Shown in pieces: positions 49,690 through 63,089 of a stretch of DNA of 64,000 nt. Where the stretch lies: positions 6,689,034 through 6,753,033 of the forward strand of contig JACDOX010000007.1 of the NCBI GenBank assembly GCA_014549065.1. Direction: 5' to 3'. Source of the DNA: Cardinalis cardinalis. Taxonomy: Eukaryota; Chordata; Aves; Passeriformes; Cardinalidae. Each line of letters starts with the position of its first letter. The stretch's first letter is position 1. Both the position numbers and the translations under genes were made by a program. A model generated the notes under the pieces. That model had not been told where the DNA came from. It ran no database searches and saw nothing but the letters and a program-made list of their open reading frames with translations.

Positions 49690-52600
49690 TTCTTATTGAT
49701 GCTTTCATAAAGCNGATGTCTTTAAGGCTTCAGGAGTCTCTGAAGTTGTTGGGAAAATTGCCTTGCTTCCACTTTCAGGAAGTGGTAACANAGTATTTCC
49801 TTGGCTAAAAACATTTTAATTTTTTTTTTCATCTCCTAGGGACTGAAAGAAATGCCCATTTGAGATCGTAGAGAATCACAATCCTTAACATCTATCATTT
49901 CTGTGACAGGAATTTTGGAGACAAGGGCCAGGTAGCNCGACATAAGAGCAACAAGAGCAACAAGAAATTGTTCAAATCTGTTCTGCAAGCATCCTGTAAA
50001 GCACTAGAAGTTGTTATGAAGTGCCCTGCTGGCTGCAGGACTCTGAGCTCAGCCTCTGTGCAACCTGGCTGTTTTCAGTGTAGTTGCTTGGGTTTTTTTC
50101 ATTTGGGCTTTTTTATTTTCTCAGGATGGATTCTCTTCCAGGTTCTCTAAGATAATTTCTTTTAGCTAATCTGATCTCTAAAATAGTCTGAAAAACAGTA
50201 GCCGAAGGCAGTGTAAAGGAGACAGCACAAGCACAGTTGTTCTGCTGCTGTTCAGCACTGTAAGACAAGAGAGCTCTCTTGCTGGAGTGTTCATATCATT
50301 TGAAGAAGTGAAGTGTTCTCAGAGTGCCTTAATCTCAAGAGATATAACATGGCAGTTCCATTTTACCCTTAAGCTACTGTGAACCAGCACCACACCNGAC
50401 CCACCTTTGTCATGGACCTCTGTATTAAGGACGTGAATACTTTAAAATTGCCACTTCTCAAAAAATTGAGCACAACCTGTCCTAGCTTTAACCAGATCAC
50501 AGTAATAGCATATGTTGGCTGGATGCAATATTATTCTAGGTTTTAAATGAAATATACCCACTGTGGGAGATAACCCACTGCAACAACAGCTTTAGATAGG
50601 GGATGGTGTTTCCCTTTGAAATATTCCAGACTTTGTCCAGCTTTTTCAAATCATGTTGTAAAAGCAAGCAAACATTCACATTTAAAAATACTTTCACTGT
50701 TTTATTGCCTAATACATTCTCACTGTAGTCTTTTTTATTAGATATGAATGGTATANCTTGTGTAGAAAGCTGTGCTCTTAGGAGAGGAAGCAATTTCCAA
50801 TTATATATTCCTCATAACAGAAATATTAGAATGATAATGGTTCCCACATTTAAATTGTGAAATCATTTGCATTTTGAGATTAAAAAATCCTCATAACAAT
50901 GCCAAAGGCNGAACATTTCCAAAGAAAAATGTTCTCTCTAACAACCTGGCTGTAAAACTGAGGGATGATAACACTTGACAGTTTTCTCAGGCTGGGGTGT
51001 ATGGAGCCTTGGTTAACTGTAAGGAATATTGACAAATCTGAATACGTGTACTCTTTTTCCAATTCTCTCCATGTTGCAAAGGGTTGAGTGTTTTTAGTGG
51101 GACTGTTTCCCTTTCTAATGTAGTTATATTCAAACTCCTCCAGGACACAGTCTGGAACATGTAACACATCAGGAACTGTGTTTGCCTTGTGCAGTGGGCA
51201 GTGGTGGTGCTACAGGCTCCATCCCAATCACATCCCACACTGTTCTCTGCTATCTCGGGAACTGTTTTGGCTGCTTTATTCTTCCATTGAGTGCACTGTG
51301 TTGTTTCTTACAAAGATGCAACGTCTCTTTTGGACAATACTATTTAAAAATGTATGAATAAAGCACAGATATGACATTTGGAGTTCTACTGGTTTTCCCA
51401 GAGTTAATAGTAGCAGATGGTGGAAATAAATTTACTATTAATTTACTTTCATGTCAAACACTCAATATAATTTAGTGAAGTGTCATCTAAACTCTGATTA
51501 CTTACTTTCAAATTAAAATCATGTGTTAAACAGACTCCTAATTATCATGCTAATACCTGTGAAATGCTGTTTTCAGTTTCCAAGCTCCACAGTCTTTTTA
51601 GTGTCAGACTTCAAAGTCTCCTGACAGGAATTATGGGTAGGAAGGTCAGGACTTAGAGCTAGATTTGTTTAATACTATCCTTCATGTGGGAGCGCTCATT
51701 TGGGTTGGTAATTCCCTTTGCTGAATTTCACACACTCAACAAAGCATGACTATCAGTGTCATACTTGGGTACCATTTGCTCTAGCTGCACATAAAAAAAC
51801 CCCCAAGTGTTATTCTCCCTAATACCAATAGAAATCACCTAAGTGGACCACAGGTGTGATTTAAGACCTTAACCACAGTACATATCTGTGCTTATATTCA
51901 GGAAAAANCTCTATTTGTGTTAGTGTTAATTAAAGCCAAATTAGAAGAACAGAAAAACAAATCTGACTGAGGAAAACATCATCATGCATGCCACTTGCTT
52001 TGTAATTGTGCACATACCTAATTACACTTCCACAGAGAAGAAACAGAAAGAGCTCTCAAGCCCTTTTGCTTATTATCTGCTTTAGTACAACATTCTTCTT
52101 CTACAAGGTATTGCATCCAAGCTTGGTTTCAATGTTTCAAGCTACACAATTTTTTTTTCTCCTGGGGAAAATTCTGTTCAATATTTTACAGGCTGACCAA
52201 GAAAATGTTTCCANATACTCACTCAGCTTTTTTTATTCCTCTGAGTAATCTAATCCCTCCTATGTCGGCTGCTGGACTTCAAAATAGGATTATTATATGT
52301 GGTTTACAGCCTGAAAACTGGATATAGGATTAGGCATTTTAGCTTGATCCTACCTGATAAACTGTGAAATAGTAATAGGAGAAGAAACCTTTTCCTAAGC
52401 AATAATTTTCCACATAAGAAATGTCTCTTAAGAAATATTGTTGCCTCAAATAACAGGAGAAAATCACAGTTGCTCTAAGCTGGAGGGAGGATGATCCATG
52501 CAAAAATTCTTTCTCATTAAAGTTTCTTGAAAAGATTTGAAAATCAGCCTCAGCTGAACAACAAGGAAGAAAATCAAGGACTGAGGCAAAGATCAGCAAG

Positions 52601-53468
52601 GCTATCATATTTATTAGCAGAGAGTAAGTGTGCCTTCATAACACAGCAAAAAGCAACCTACAAGCAGAAGCTCTTTTCAACAAGGGGAAGAAATAAGAAG
52701 ATGCCAGGATTTAAGAAAACTAGCCATAGAGGGCTTTGGCCAGCCTGCCAGTGGTAGGCTGAGGACAGCCTGTGTAGGTGGTACAGAAGCAGCTCTGGAA
52801 AAATTTTTCAGAATATCTCATAAAGTGTTGGGTGATTTGCTTTTATATAAATGGTCCCTGGGATTCCTGGCAGCCCTACATTCAAAGATAGCAAAAAGAC
52901 TTAGCTTCTAGTTTGGAGATTAAATAATTTAATTTTTGCCATTTGCAAAGTTATAACCTCAATNGAGTGTGGTAAAGCCCTGCTGGAAGCTACCTAGGGT
53001 CCACCACAAACTGTGTATATTGTAGTGCAGCATATACAGGGGCACATCAGCAGGCAAAGGGCTCAGAGCACATCACATCCAGTCATCTTCTCCTTCCAGG
53101 CTCAGNAAATAATAAATGATAAATTTATTATGATGCTCAGCAAAATGAAACAAGTTAATTTTAAAACAAACTGTACTCAGTCAGAAATAAAACAAAACNT
53201 GCAGTTCTTCAGAACCACCAAAATGATTAAAGTAAGGACAACTTTTTTTATTAGAGATATGAACATTAAATATAAAAATATTTGCTGAACTCNGGAATGG
53301 AACCAAAATACTTCTCTATCAAAGCAATAGGCTTCCAGGTAGTGAAGACTAGNATCACACCTCAGACTTGCCTTTGTCAGGGAGAACATTTGCACAAATG
53401 GATCAAAATTATCCCAGGANTCAAAAGTGGAGGAGAACACTGGGGTCAAAAGGTATTACCTAAATGAT

Positions 53469-53544
53469 ACAGAGTGAAATCAGCGACTATTTGAATATAG
53501 ATTTCACTACAGAGTGAAATAATTTGATTTGACTGAAATCAAAT
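53469..53544. repeat. Cluster of short direct and inverted repeats
   Basis: ACAGAGTGAAAT occurs twice 40 bases apart. GTGAAATC in the first copy pairs with GATTTCAC further on. Immediately downstream ATTTGATTT, a 5-base loop and AAATCAAAT form a perfect 9-bp hairpin (53522-53544). It may be the remnant of a small transposon or simply local duplication. Confidence 0.7.
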
Positions 53545-56174
53545 GACATTGAAAAGATGGATATGCTTTTGAGAGCTCCATGTGCAAATTTGTGATANGT
53601 GTGAGAAGCTACATATGCACTGATAGAGGGCCCTGCCAGCCTNTGAGTGGTTTTCAAATTCCTGAACAAACTGGATGAAAATACAATATATATTCTTTAC
53701 CTTCACTCTTTGTCAATGAGATGGAAATGGAAAAAAATGTATGACATTGTACTTAAATTGAAAACATAACTGTACTGGCCTTGAAGGAACTCTGTTGCTT
53801 AGGAAAGCAACAGAAGAATATCACAACATCTCATGATAAAAGATGACAGTTCTATTATGTGGGAAAGAAAGCAGGACAGAAAAAAAAGTCTCTGACAGAT
53901 AAGAANCCTCCTTGTTTGTGAATATTGTGTTTTCCCGGGTTATTATATTCACTCTATGGATTGAGAAGATAGATCAAAAAGTTCAGACAAAACTTGTTGC
54001 AGCAATTTAGGAAATAACAAAATGCACCAACTCACTCTGCATTTTGGCTGTGGGTAACAGCTCTCTAGTGCAATGCAAAGCTGGCAGGACAGAAGTGTTG
54101 GCTTAGAAATTCTGTGCAAAACCAGACTTCTTAAGCTGAATTCTGACTACTGGGCATCATATCACCTTCAGTCTGGAGGGTTCATAAATATCCCTGGAGC
54201 CACAGTAGGGCAGGATTGATGCACTGGGGGAAGGTGGAAGGGAACAAGGAGTTAACCTTCCTCTTTCTACAGAAAGGGCATATGGACAACTGGAGACTCA
54301 GAACCTAGAACTACAAATTATCAACCTCAGATTTGCAGGATCATCAAAAATTTTCATGCATTGAAGCATGGTCTTAATCAGTATTTGCTCAGAAATAGAA
54401 AAATTTCATTGTCTGGAATAAATTATTGTCTGTGAAGAAGGAAAAATGTGAAATATCTTCATAGTAGCATAATAATGTAAATCTCTAAATAGGATAGAAG
54501 CAGGGGAAATAATACACCATGGGGAAAAATGGGGATTATGGAAGAAGAGGGTTTGAAGAAAAGGTCATGGTCACAGTTTTACTTGGTGTCTTGCATTTTA
54601 AAACTCTGTATGAAATTCAGAAATATTTATTAGCATACACAGTTTTGTTGAAAGGGCTAAAGGAGAAAAGAGGTTTGGGGAAAACCAACTGGGCAAGAGA
54701 ATATGAAGGAATGGGTGATCAGAGAAGACATGTCACATGTAACAGGGAGCAGACAGGGCAAGAAGACATGAGGATTTCAGTGGGATAACGTGATGAGTGG
54801 GAACAACTCAATGTCTTTCCAGCTGAGATTCAGCATCTCTGCAAGGCAGGTCACCTCTGTTTTATGATGCCTAACTTGGATTTGGAGCCCAAAGATATGA
54901 AAACTTTAGATTTCTTTAATCTTCCTGTCCTATGACTCAAAGGACACTTTATCAGATACCTTCATGTCAAATGAGACATAAAGCAATGGAACCATCACAA
55001 AATGTAAACCCCAATCCAGATTATGTCAGGCTCCAATGCTCAAGAAAATTTTTGGCTTAAATATGATTCTAATTTTATGGCTATTATACATACAAATACT
55101 AAATTATTGCCATATTATTCAATTCTGTTGGTTAATATATATCAAAATTGTGTATAATATTCATTTTACCACTAACCTAATTTAGAATTTGGTCTTACTC
55201 AGAAAGAAGCACATGACTTAGCGAAATAAACAGCTAACCTATTTAAATCTCTTAGACACAAAAAAATATTCTCTAAAGTTTCAAAAGGACAAAATATGTA
55301 CAGGCTAAAAGCAGAAGGATGTCCATGTACTGAAAATTAAAATATTCATGTAATAATGTGCTTTTAAGTATCAAATAAGACTTAAAGTAACTGGAAAGAA
55401 AGGAAAGGAAAGAAAAGAAACTACTCTATGAGAAAATATTTAAACAAACAAATAGGCTGTTCATACAAATAACATCCTTAAAAATGTAGGCTGAGGTTTT
55501 GACTTGGAAGTGAACAGTGATGTGGAATAATGGTAAAACCCCTATTAGTCATTCTTTGTTTATCAGAGCTTCTTCAAAAATACTGTCAAATTGCATCTGA
55601 CGACCTCTTTTGAAAAAAGGTATAGTTCTGGACAAATAGAACAAAATGTGGAATAATAGTGATGCAGAATATAGGAAAAAAAAAAGCCCAAAGATGTATG
55701 AAAATTAGTTATTTTTCATATATGGAAAGATTTGGATGCAATTATCTATAATAAAATAGGGAAGGTACATCCTGTTTCTATGTCATAAAAACAAAACCAA
55801 AAAAAACTGGAAAGGGAAAAATCTGCCTAAGAGGCTGCTGATTNTTTTTTTTTTCCTGTTTCATGAACACCCACCTAAAATTTATTCAATTTCCTTTTCA
55901 ACTGCTGCTCTGAAAATGGTAGAATAAATTTCCAACATTCATAAGAGGTTTTTTATAGTGTACTGGGGCTACAATAAATTTATTCATATCATAGCTTACT
56001 GGGCATATTGAACACTTACTAAAGTAAAGAATAAAATGCCACTTTTNTTACCACAGTTAAGAAGCAAGCCTTCAGAAGATGCAAACAATCAAAGATTTGC
56101 TCCAAGAGAAGTATAACAATTTCTCTCAGCCTAGGACAACTCCTGTAATGCTTTTTATGTCCAGTGAGAGATTA

Positions 56175-56340
56175 GATTTATTCTAGGAGTTCTCTGAATC
56201 TCTGGGAGTGTTCAAGGACAAGCTGGATAGGGCTCTGAGCAACTTGGTCTAGTGGACGTCATCCCTGTCCATGTCAGGGAGGTTGGAACTAGATGATCTT
56301 CAAGGTCCCTTCCAGCCCAAACCATTCTATGATATTATGA
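56175..56340 (+). mobile_element. CR1 LINE 3' tail
   Basis: Contains CTGGGAGTGTTCAAGGACAA, CTCTGAGCAACTTGGTCTAG, GGTTGGAACTAGATGATCTT and CCCAAACCATTCTATGAT, the standard CR1 3' end. Strongly 5'-truncated. Confidence 0.92.
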
Positions 56341-58449
56341 TTAAAATAAGAAAAATAAAATTTTCCTACATGTGATGGAAGTAGCAAGAAGGGAAATATA
56401 TTCTCTTCACAGATCTAAGGAGAAAAAAAAGGCTCATGTAAAAAAAAAAGATCATGTTTAAAACATTTTCTTAGCATTTTATAGAACATTGACATCTTTT
56501 ATACAGTACAAGAAAATCTGTGTTTACTTTCTAAGAGATGATACATATTGAAAAGGGGNTCAGAAAATATTGTTTAGATATGAATTTTTATGCAGAAAGT
56601 TACAAATATACAACAGAGAGATCANGACTCTTACATATCCTAAAGCTAATAATGACCATGTGCCAGAATTTTTTTATTCACATAGATGCCTTTTATTAGG
56701 AATTTGGAAAGGATTGTGATAACAATTCCATTAGTATGCATCTGGAATAGTATAAAAGAATTGTTAGAGATTATATAATTCAAATATGACCATAAGAGGC
56801 TGGGTCTAAAGTTTTAGAGCTTACCTGCTAATACTTTGGTTGGTTTTGTACTGTATTTTAAAATAAGAATGTTGTGCTTATTATAATTTAGTCATTCCTT
56901 CTACTAAAAACTCTATAAAGATGACTAANGTTTGATTCATTTGGCTGCAATAAAGTCCAAGTAAATGACACAATTTTTTCTTGTTTTCTTGGCTCCAATG
57001 TGAAGGCACCTTTTTCAGTTTTCCCCAAGGCTAAAGGTTTATCCTTTTGTTGCCATCCTTATTATTACCCTGGTGTTCAAAATGTAGAACGGTCCTAAGG
57101 GTAACACCAGCACTTGCAGACTGTTAGAGACCCCCCCAGGGCTTGTGCTTTTCCCTGGTACTCACCAGAGCATGTCCTGCTGCAGTGACCTTGGGCTCAC
57201 TGCAGGCTTGGGGAGGGAGGACTCCCTTGCCGGAGACTTGTGCTGGAAAAACTTCTCATTAAGAATAAAGTTTTGCCATCTGTCACAAGCCTCACCTGAC
57301 AGCTGAACCAAAATGCCTTGGCTTCCCCAGATCCTGAGCACTTCCAAGTCAGGTAATGACTAGTGACAGTCAGGGAAAAAAAAANAAGAAAAAGGCCATT
57401 GAAAACAGAATAATTTAAAGCCAGTCTCACAAAGTGCTCAAGAAAAAGCAGAGAAGCATGCANGTAGAAATCATCTCATCAGCTTCCCTTTATCTTGCTT
57501 GCTATTATGTTTTTGGGTGACTTGGTAGCATTAGGCACATCAATAGTCTGGCAGTGATACACAGCTCCCCAGCTTGGTGTAGCTGGTCTCTGCTCAAGGC
57601 ACGTATGCACCTCTTCCATGCATATCTCTCAACTTCTAAAGCATTTATAATTTTTTTTAAGGGAATATGTTATAGTATGAGAAATATAAATGTAGTGCAA
57701 ACATACTGAGGTGGGCGACAGAATCTTTCAGTCCCCTGCACCTGGACTTTCTGCCATTTCATGAACATCTCAAAACCTTTCTATGGCCTGGCTCTTGGGG
57801 CTCTGAGGAGGGAAGTGAGATGATGGTGGGATTAGAGGGCAGGGTTACACCTAGGTTACACCTGTGGTAAGGAAGAGGCAGCGGAGGTTGTTCTGCACTG
57901 GGGAGGGGGTGCGAAAGGGGAAAGGGACAGAGCAGGGCTTGTTATGGGTATCAACAAGAAAGGTTAGAAAATTAAACAAATTCATAAAATAGCAGGTTTT
58001 GTACAATAAGAAGAGGAATAGATATACAGGAAGTACATTTTATATCTCTTCNGATGCTGGGCACTCTTGTGCTCATGCAGCATCTGATGGAGACAGATGG
58101 ATTTCCCCAAGGAATTCCACGCAGAGCAGATCCTGTCCATAGAGAGACATTCTCCCATCCTCCCCCTTTTGATTCTTTGAGCTAATATAGGATTTTCTCA
58201 CAAGAAAACTCTGTTCCTGAAGGATGCTCACAGAGCTTTTTGCTGCATGGTCAGATACAGGCGAGGCACGTAGGAGACAAAGTTCCTGGTATGGTGTGGG
58301 AGCTGCCTGGGGACAGCTCTGTGACTGTGACACAGGTNAGGTGACCCTGGAGGCAGGGGACCTGTGCAACCTGGCACAGCCCAAGGACCCTGCTGGGCAG
58401 AGTCCAGCACCCACCTGTGCCTGCTTGGAGTCACAGAGAANTGTGATCA
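56341..58449. other. Intergenic sequence with one exon candidate
   Basis: AT-rich to about 57.0 kb, then somewhat GC-richer (57.1-58.4 kb). Apart from the candidate exon at 57166-57359 I recognise nothing. A C7 homopolymer lies at about 57131. Confidence 0.5.
57166..57359 (-). other. Candidate 194-nt exon, unassigned
   Basis: On the minus strand a long pyrimidine tract leads to the acceptor CTGACTGTCACTAG. It is followed by 64 open codons plus two bases, then the strong donor CTCTG|GTGAGTAC. The peptide starts SLPDLEVLRIWGSQGILVQL and later contains CDRWQNFILNEKFFQHKSP. Both splice sites are among the best I saw in this half of the window, and the open frame fits between them. I do not recognise the protein, and no neighbour exon in a compatible phase was found by eye. 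Confidence 0.25.
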
Positions 58450-58580
58450 CACAGAATATTCTGGGTTGCAAGGGACCAGAAAGATTGAGTCCAACTCTAA
58501 AGTGGATGGCCTGTATGGAGATCAAACAGTGACCTTGGTGTTATTAGCATCACGTTCCAACTTACTGAGCTAATCACTCA
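58450..58580 (-). mobile_element. tRNA-Ile-derived SINE with CR1 tail (TguSINE1-like)
   Basis: Read on the minus strand, the head is TTAGCTCAGTAAGTTGGAAC, then GTGATGCTAATAACACCAAG, which follows tRNA-Ile (anticodon AAT) closely, including an A-box and a decayed B-box (TGTTTGATCTC). It continues into a tail, GAGTTGGACTCAATCTTTCT then GGTCCCTTGCAACCCAGAAT and ATTCTGTG, that is the CR1 3' end. This tRNA-head, CR1-tail design is that of TguSINE1 from zebra finch; the tail is thought to let CR1 reverse transcriptase copy it. It is not a functional tRNA gene. Confidence 0.85.
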
Positions 58581-58978
58581 CTCCTCCATGGGCAGCCCTC
58601 CCAGGCAGGAGAGCTGTGCCCCACACCCTGATCCACACAAAAGTCACCTTTCTCAACAGATTTGTTAATCTGTAAATTACAGATTATCTGAGTGGGGTGT
58701 CCAGCTAACAGACAGTCTTCCAATGGCTTGGAATGTTATCTCCATCCCACAGACACCAGTGTAGCTCAGGCTGGTGTGGGGTGGCTCCCATGTAGGGCTG
58801 CTCACGCTAATGAATGGGCTGCTCCAGCTCTGTGTACAAGGCCCAGTGGAACAGGGATGGTCAGGATTGCCAGCTCCTTGATCACAAGAAGTTAAGGCAA
58901 CAAGGAAGTGAATAAGAGAGGGAAAAGGATATGAAAAGGGGAAAAAGTTTCTAGAAGGCAATGACAGACTAGGAAAAG

Positions 58979-59569
58979 GATCATAGAATACCTCAAGTTG
59001 GAAGAGACCCATAAGGATCATTAAGTCTAACTCCCTGCTCTTTGCATGACTTACTAAAATTACACCATAAAATTAGGGGTATCATCCAGATACTCCTTGA
59101 ACTCTGACAGGCTTAGTGCCATGACCTCTTCCCTGGGGAGCCTGTTCCAGTGACCAATCACCATGGCAGTGAAGAATCTGAACTTCCCCTGACACAGTTT
59201 CATTCAATTTCCCCATGTCCTATTGCTGGTCACCAGAGAGAGAAGCTCAGTACATCCTGCTCCACTGTCCCCCTGGAGGAGGGTGTAGACTGCAATGAGG
59301 CTACACCTCAGCCTTCTCTTCTCAAAACTGAACTCACCAAGTGACTTCAGCCACCTCTTGAAGTCTTGCCATCAAGACCTTTGGTCAACTTGGTTGCCTT
59401 CTCTGGACACTCCAACAATCTGATATCCTTCTTACATTGTAGTTCCCAAAAGTGCACACAATATTAAAGGTGGACAATAATCTCCATCAACTGGCTGGCA
59501 ATGCTGTGGCTGACACACCACAGGATGTGATTGGCTCAGGGCATACTGCTGACCCATATTCAAATTGCC

Positions 59570-59604
<35 letters not shown>

Positions 59605-59690
59605 TTCCCAGATCTCTTTCTCTAACCTGTTTTCCCCACAATTTGTATGTATAACCAGGAGGATGTAGCTCTCCATGTCTTGGACTATAG
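58979..59690 (-). mobile_element. CR1 LINE 3' part with internal microsatellite
   Basis: Reverse complement of a CR1: ATCATAGAATACCTCAAGTT and GGAAGAGACCCATAAGGATC at the tail, then GGGGAGCCTGTTCCAGTGAC, GGCTACACCTCAGCCTTCTC and CCTTCTCTGGACACTCCAAC further up, with similarity fading near 59690. An (AATC)n tract is embedded at 59571-59603. The phrasing differs from the other copies, so it is another subfamily. Confidence 0.9.
59571..59603. repeat. (AATC)n microsatellite, about 8 units
   Basis: Thirty-three bases of uninterrupted TCAA repeats inside the antisense CR1. Perfect repeats of this length are likely to vary in length between individuals. Confidence 0.97.
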
Positions 59691-62600
59691 GGAAAACCTG
59701 GCAAAAGCAAAGTTTTCCTGTTGCTGATTACATGAATGATGGACCTTTTGGATGGAAGAAGTGGAAGAACTGGGAAAGGAACTATGAAGCATGTTGCAAT
59801 TTACAGTGACAATATTCCTTGGTGAAATGACAATTTTTCATGCACTTAAAATGAGGTAAAAGTTTACCCTAGCCGTGTGTAAGTTTGGTTTTGTTGGCAG
59901 TTAATGCAGCATGAAAGGTAAGGATCTACTCTCTGAGTGTTATTACTGCTGAGTGTGCAGAAGTTTGATTCTCATGGGTGAATTTCAGTGTGCACTGCAG
60001 GCTTTTGGTAGATGCCCCTTCTGCCTGGTTCTTTCATGCAAAGCTATGTGCAGAATGTCCTGTAAGGCTCACTGGTGCAGAGATTGCTTTTGCCCTAGTT
60101 CTCTAGACATCCATCCTTCAGTATTTTACTTTTTTAAATGGTTGAATTTATGACTGGAAATGTAGACAAAATACTTCGCCTCAAAACACTTTAGCATGTG
60201 GGAGTTAAAAATAATGTGCTTGGAAATGCCAGCTTGAGCTGCATGTTGTACATGTTTTTCTCAATGGTTAAAATGATGCAGCTTTTCATATTTTCATGTT
60301 TCACATTCTCTCAGTTTCATGGTGTTTTTCCTATGCAAACTCATTTTCATTTTTTCTGTTTTATCCCGTGAGTTAATTTTGAGTATCAAAATAATTGCTC
60401 AGTGTCCAAAGAGTATGTTTTTTAGAATTATTATGCAGAAGAAGGAGGCTGAACTCTAGGTTTAGGTGCAAAGCATATCTCACTACTTTAAATCTGAAGA
60501 GATATCACAAGTTCCTGTTCATGACACTGCAATTTCCTAACCTGGTATACTTTAACTGATTTATGAGTGGGATTTTTTCCCTCATGTTCACTCAATATTT
60601 TTACCGTCTAAATTTCTATACCATCAACAATTATTCAGTCTTATATCTCAGTAGGAAATACCTTTCTTGTTAGCAATGTTTTCTTAATGCTGGTGTGGTA
60701 TGAAGTCTTCCTCTGAGGTGCTTATTTAAGGTGAGCCATATCAAACAGAAGACACATTTCCCCTTGCAAAAGAAAGTATTTTGTATTTCTCTTCTGTGGC
60801 TTGTGGCATCTGATTGGGCTGTATCCTGCTCTGGGTGACAGGAGAAAAGCAACAGAATCACCTATGATGCCAACTCCAACTTGAATGGCACAGGGTACTT
60901 TGTGGCCCCTGTGATGGGACAGGTTCAAGCCTTTCTTATAACTTCAACTACAATGTGTAGTAAAGCAGTTAATCAAATTCTCCAAAGAAGTTTTTGTCTA
61001 ATACAGAAACTTTGTACACCAATGTATACCAATAGTGAAAAAATACCAAAAAAAGAGAAACATCCCCTCCATTTTAAGAAGGAATTTTGATAGGAGTGAG
61101 AGAGCTTTTCATGATCTTTCCTGGGAGAGGAATTTTCACCCAACCCAAGCAGGCTGCTGTATGAGCATAGGATATGCTGTGTCATGTTCCTCTCTTCTCT
61201 GCAGCTGTGAGACTCAGCAGACGTGTGCCTTTGAGAACTCAGTGTTGGGAATAGGGATTTCCTCATGCAAACATATAATGCTGTTTGTACTTGCCCCAAA
61301 CTGAAACCCATGACAGCTTCAGACCAGCAGGACCAGATCAGGTTATTAATTTTCCTACCTGCGCTTACCAGTGAGATGGTGACAAAGAGCAGGGAAGCGT
61401 GGTGTTGTCATAAACATAACAGATAAAAAAGGTTACCAGCTCCTAGTGTCAGCAACTGAATAAAAGCCTCATGTAATACTGGCAATCTATGACTGCTTTG
61501 GAAAGGTGAAGGATTTAGATCAGGCATATCCTTCTGGAGGTTATGTAACTNGTACAGAACTCGTTCATGATCAAACCCATTTAAAATATATATGCAGTAG
61601 ATGTGGCTATGTGATAAATGTGTGTGTGTGCAAATAAAATGATCAACTAATATTAACTCAATGAGTTAGGTTTGGGTTTTTCAAATGAGCATGAAGAGAT
61701 GCATCAGGAGATTATTACAAAACTTATTTTTGGGTTTGGGAGATACTATTCTATGGTGTGGAACAATAACCTATACAAGTCCTAAAAGAACTGCTGCTAA
61801 TACAGAATTTAAGTGTAAAATATTACTTTAATTACTCCAGATGGCATTTCCACGTACTTTTTCTTTTGTGTGTGTGTGCATGTGTGTTCGTACACGTACG
61901 CTCTCTGGAATGAATGCCCATTATCATGTCTCTTTTTAGAGCTTCTGTTTCAAAAACATAATGCATAATCAGTTTGATTATGTGACAAGCTGTTTCATCT
62001 TTTTTCTCTTTTTTTCTTCCCAAGCAATTTTCTAGGTCATGTTTGTGTTAGGTCTTCATTAAAAAAAAAAAAAAGAATATCAGAGAGATTTTATGCAGAA
62101 TTTCGTTCAGCCAGCAATTACAGTCATTGTTTGGAGAACTAATTTTGAATTGTATTTCTAAATAATTAGTTTTTTTTTTTCTTTAGAAAATCAGAAATCC
62201 ATTTAGGCAGTGAGGATTTAAGCTATTCATAGAATACTTAAAATACAGCCTCAAAGAAAAATGGGAATAACTATAGTTAAGATTTTTTCGGTTCAGCTTC
62301 TTTCACCAGCATCGTTCAACCTTCAGTCTTCAGTGAGATGAATTAAGGGAGAAATTATTTCTAAAAATGTACTCTAAACACTTAAAATTAAATCTATTCA
62401 AGTAACAATATCTGCTTTTTTATCTTGAGAAAATTATTTGGAAAGGATGCCCCAGGCTTACATTATACTCAAGACACACTAGAAATCGTAACTTTTATTG
62501 AATGCAGGACCTACAATTCCAGAATTGTTTCAGTGGCAGTTAGAAAACAGTCTAATGCTGAATTTTAATGGACTCAATTAGTAACTTTGAGAATGACACT

Positions 62601-63089
62601 TCTCCTTGATCATCCCTTCTGGCATCAAATCTGGTAGGTGCATGCTCAAGGGANGGAAATCCTAGCAAACCCACAAATTAGTATTCCCCATGCAGTGAAA
62701 TGCCTTCCAACACAGATCCCACAGCTGGCAAAAAGGAAGAGGCTGGATCTGCTTTCAAGATGTCTAAGGCAATGGAGTTGTTCCCAGCTGTTGTATACAG
62801 TATCCCCTGTGAAGCAGGGAAATTATTTAAAGTCATCTTTATGGTTTTGGTCACTATTATTTAATATTTATTTTCTCAGTGCTCAAGCTCTGATCCCTCT
62901 GATGAAAACTTGGCACAGCCATCAGGAGTGTNCCAGGGCTGGAATCTGATTTCCAAGTTTTGAATGCTCCCAATCCAAGCTGGAGGCAAAGGATGCTGTG
63001 GGTGGCTTGTCGCTCTCCTGAATGCTGTTCTGTGTCTTCCACAATGGGCATTTCACCCCTAAAGACCTATGGTGCTTGAGAGATTTCAG
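59691..63089. other. Intergenic sequence, nothing recognised
   Basis: AT-rich, with short TG repeats (61619-61630 and 61867-61886) and an A tract at about 62061-62074. Open frames such as 60973-61311 (minus) show no recognisable features. No repeat family identified. Confidence 0.5.

Larger units (their letters stand above)
38433..56174. other. Longest repeat-poor intergenic stretch
   Basis: About 17.7 kb in which I recognise no gene and no dispersed repeat. Notable spots are a GC-richer block at about 42480-43030 with overlapping open frames on both strands, a minus-strand open frame with a good acceptor at about 49390-49690, a cluster of small direct and inverted repeats at 53469-53544, and T or A homopolymers (for example 44766-44782). 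Such a repeat-poor region may hold conserved regulatory elements, which cannot be seen without alignment. Confidence 0.5.

Noticed and set aside
58073..58573. 150-codon minus-strand frame and overlapping plus frames
   Set aside because: Their ends run through the tRNA-derived SINE, and the rest has no recognisable feature.
58520..58580. tRNA-Ile gene
   Set aside because: The tRNA-like part has mismatches in stems and box B and runs straight into a CR1 tail, so it is a SINE head and not a working tRNA.
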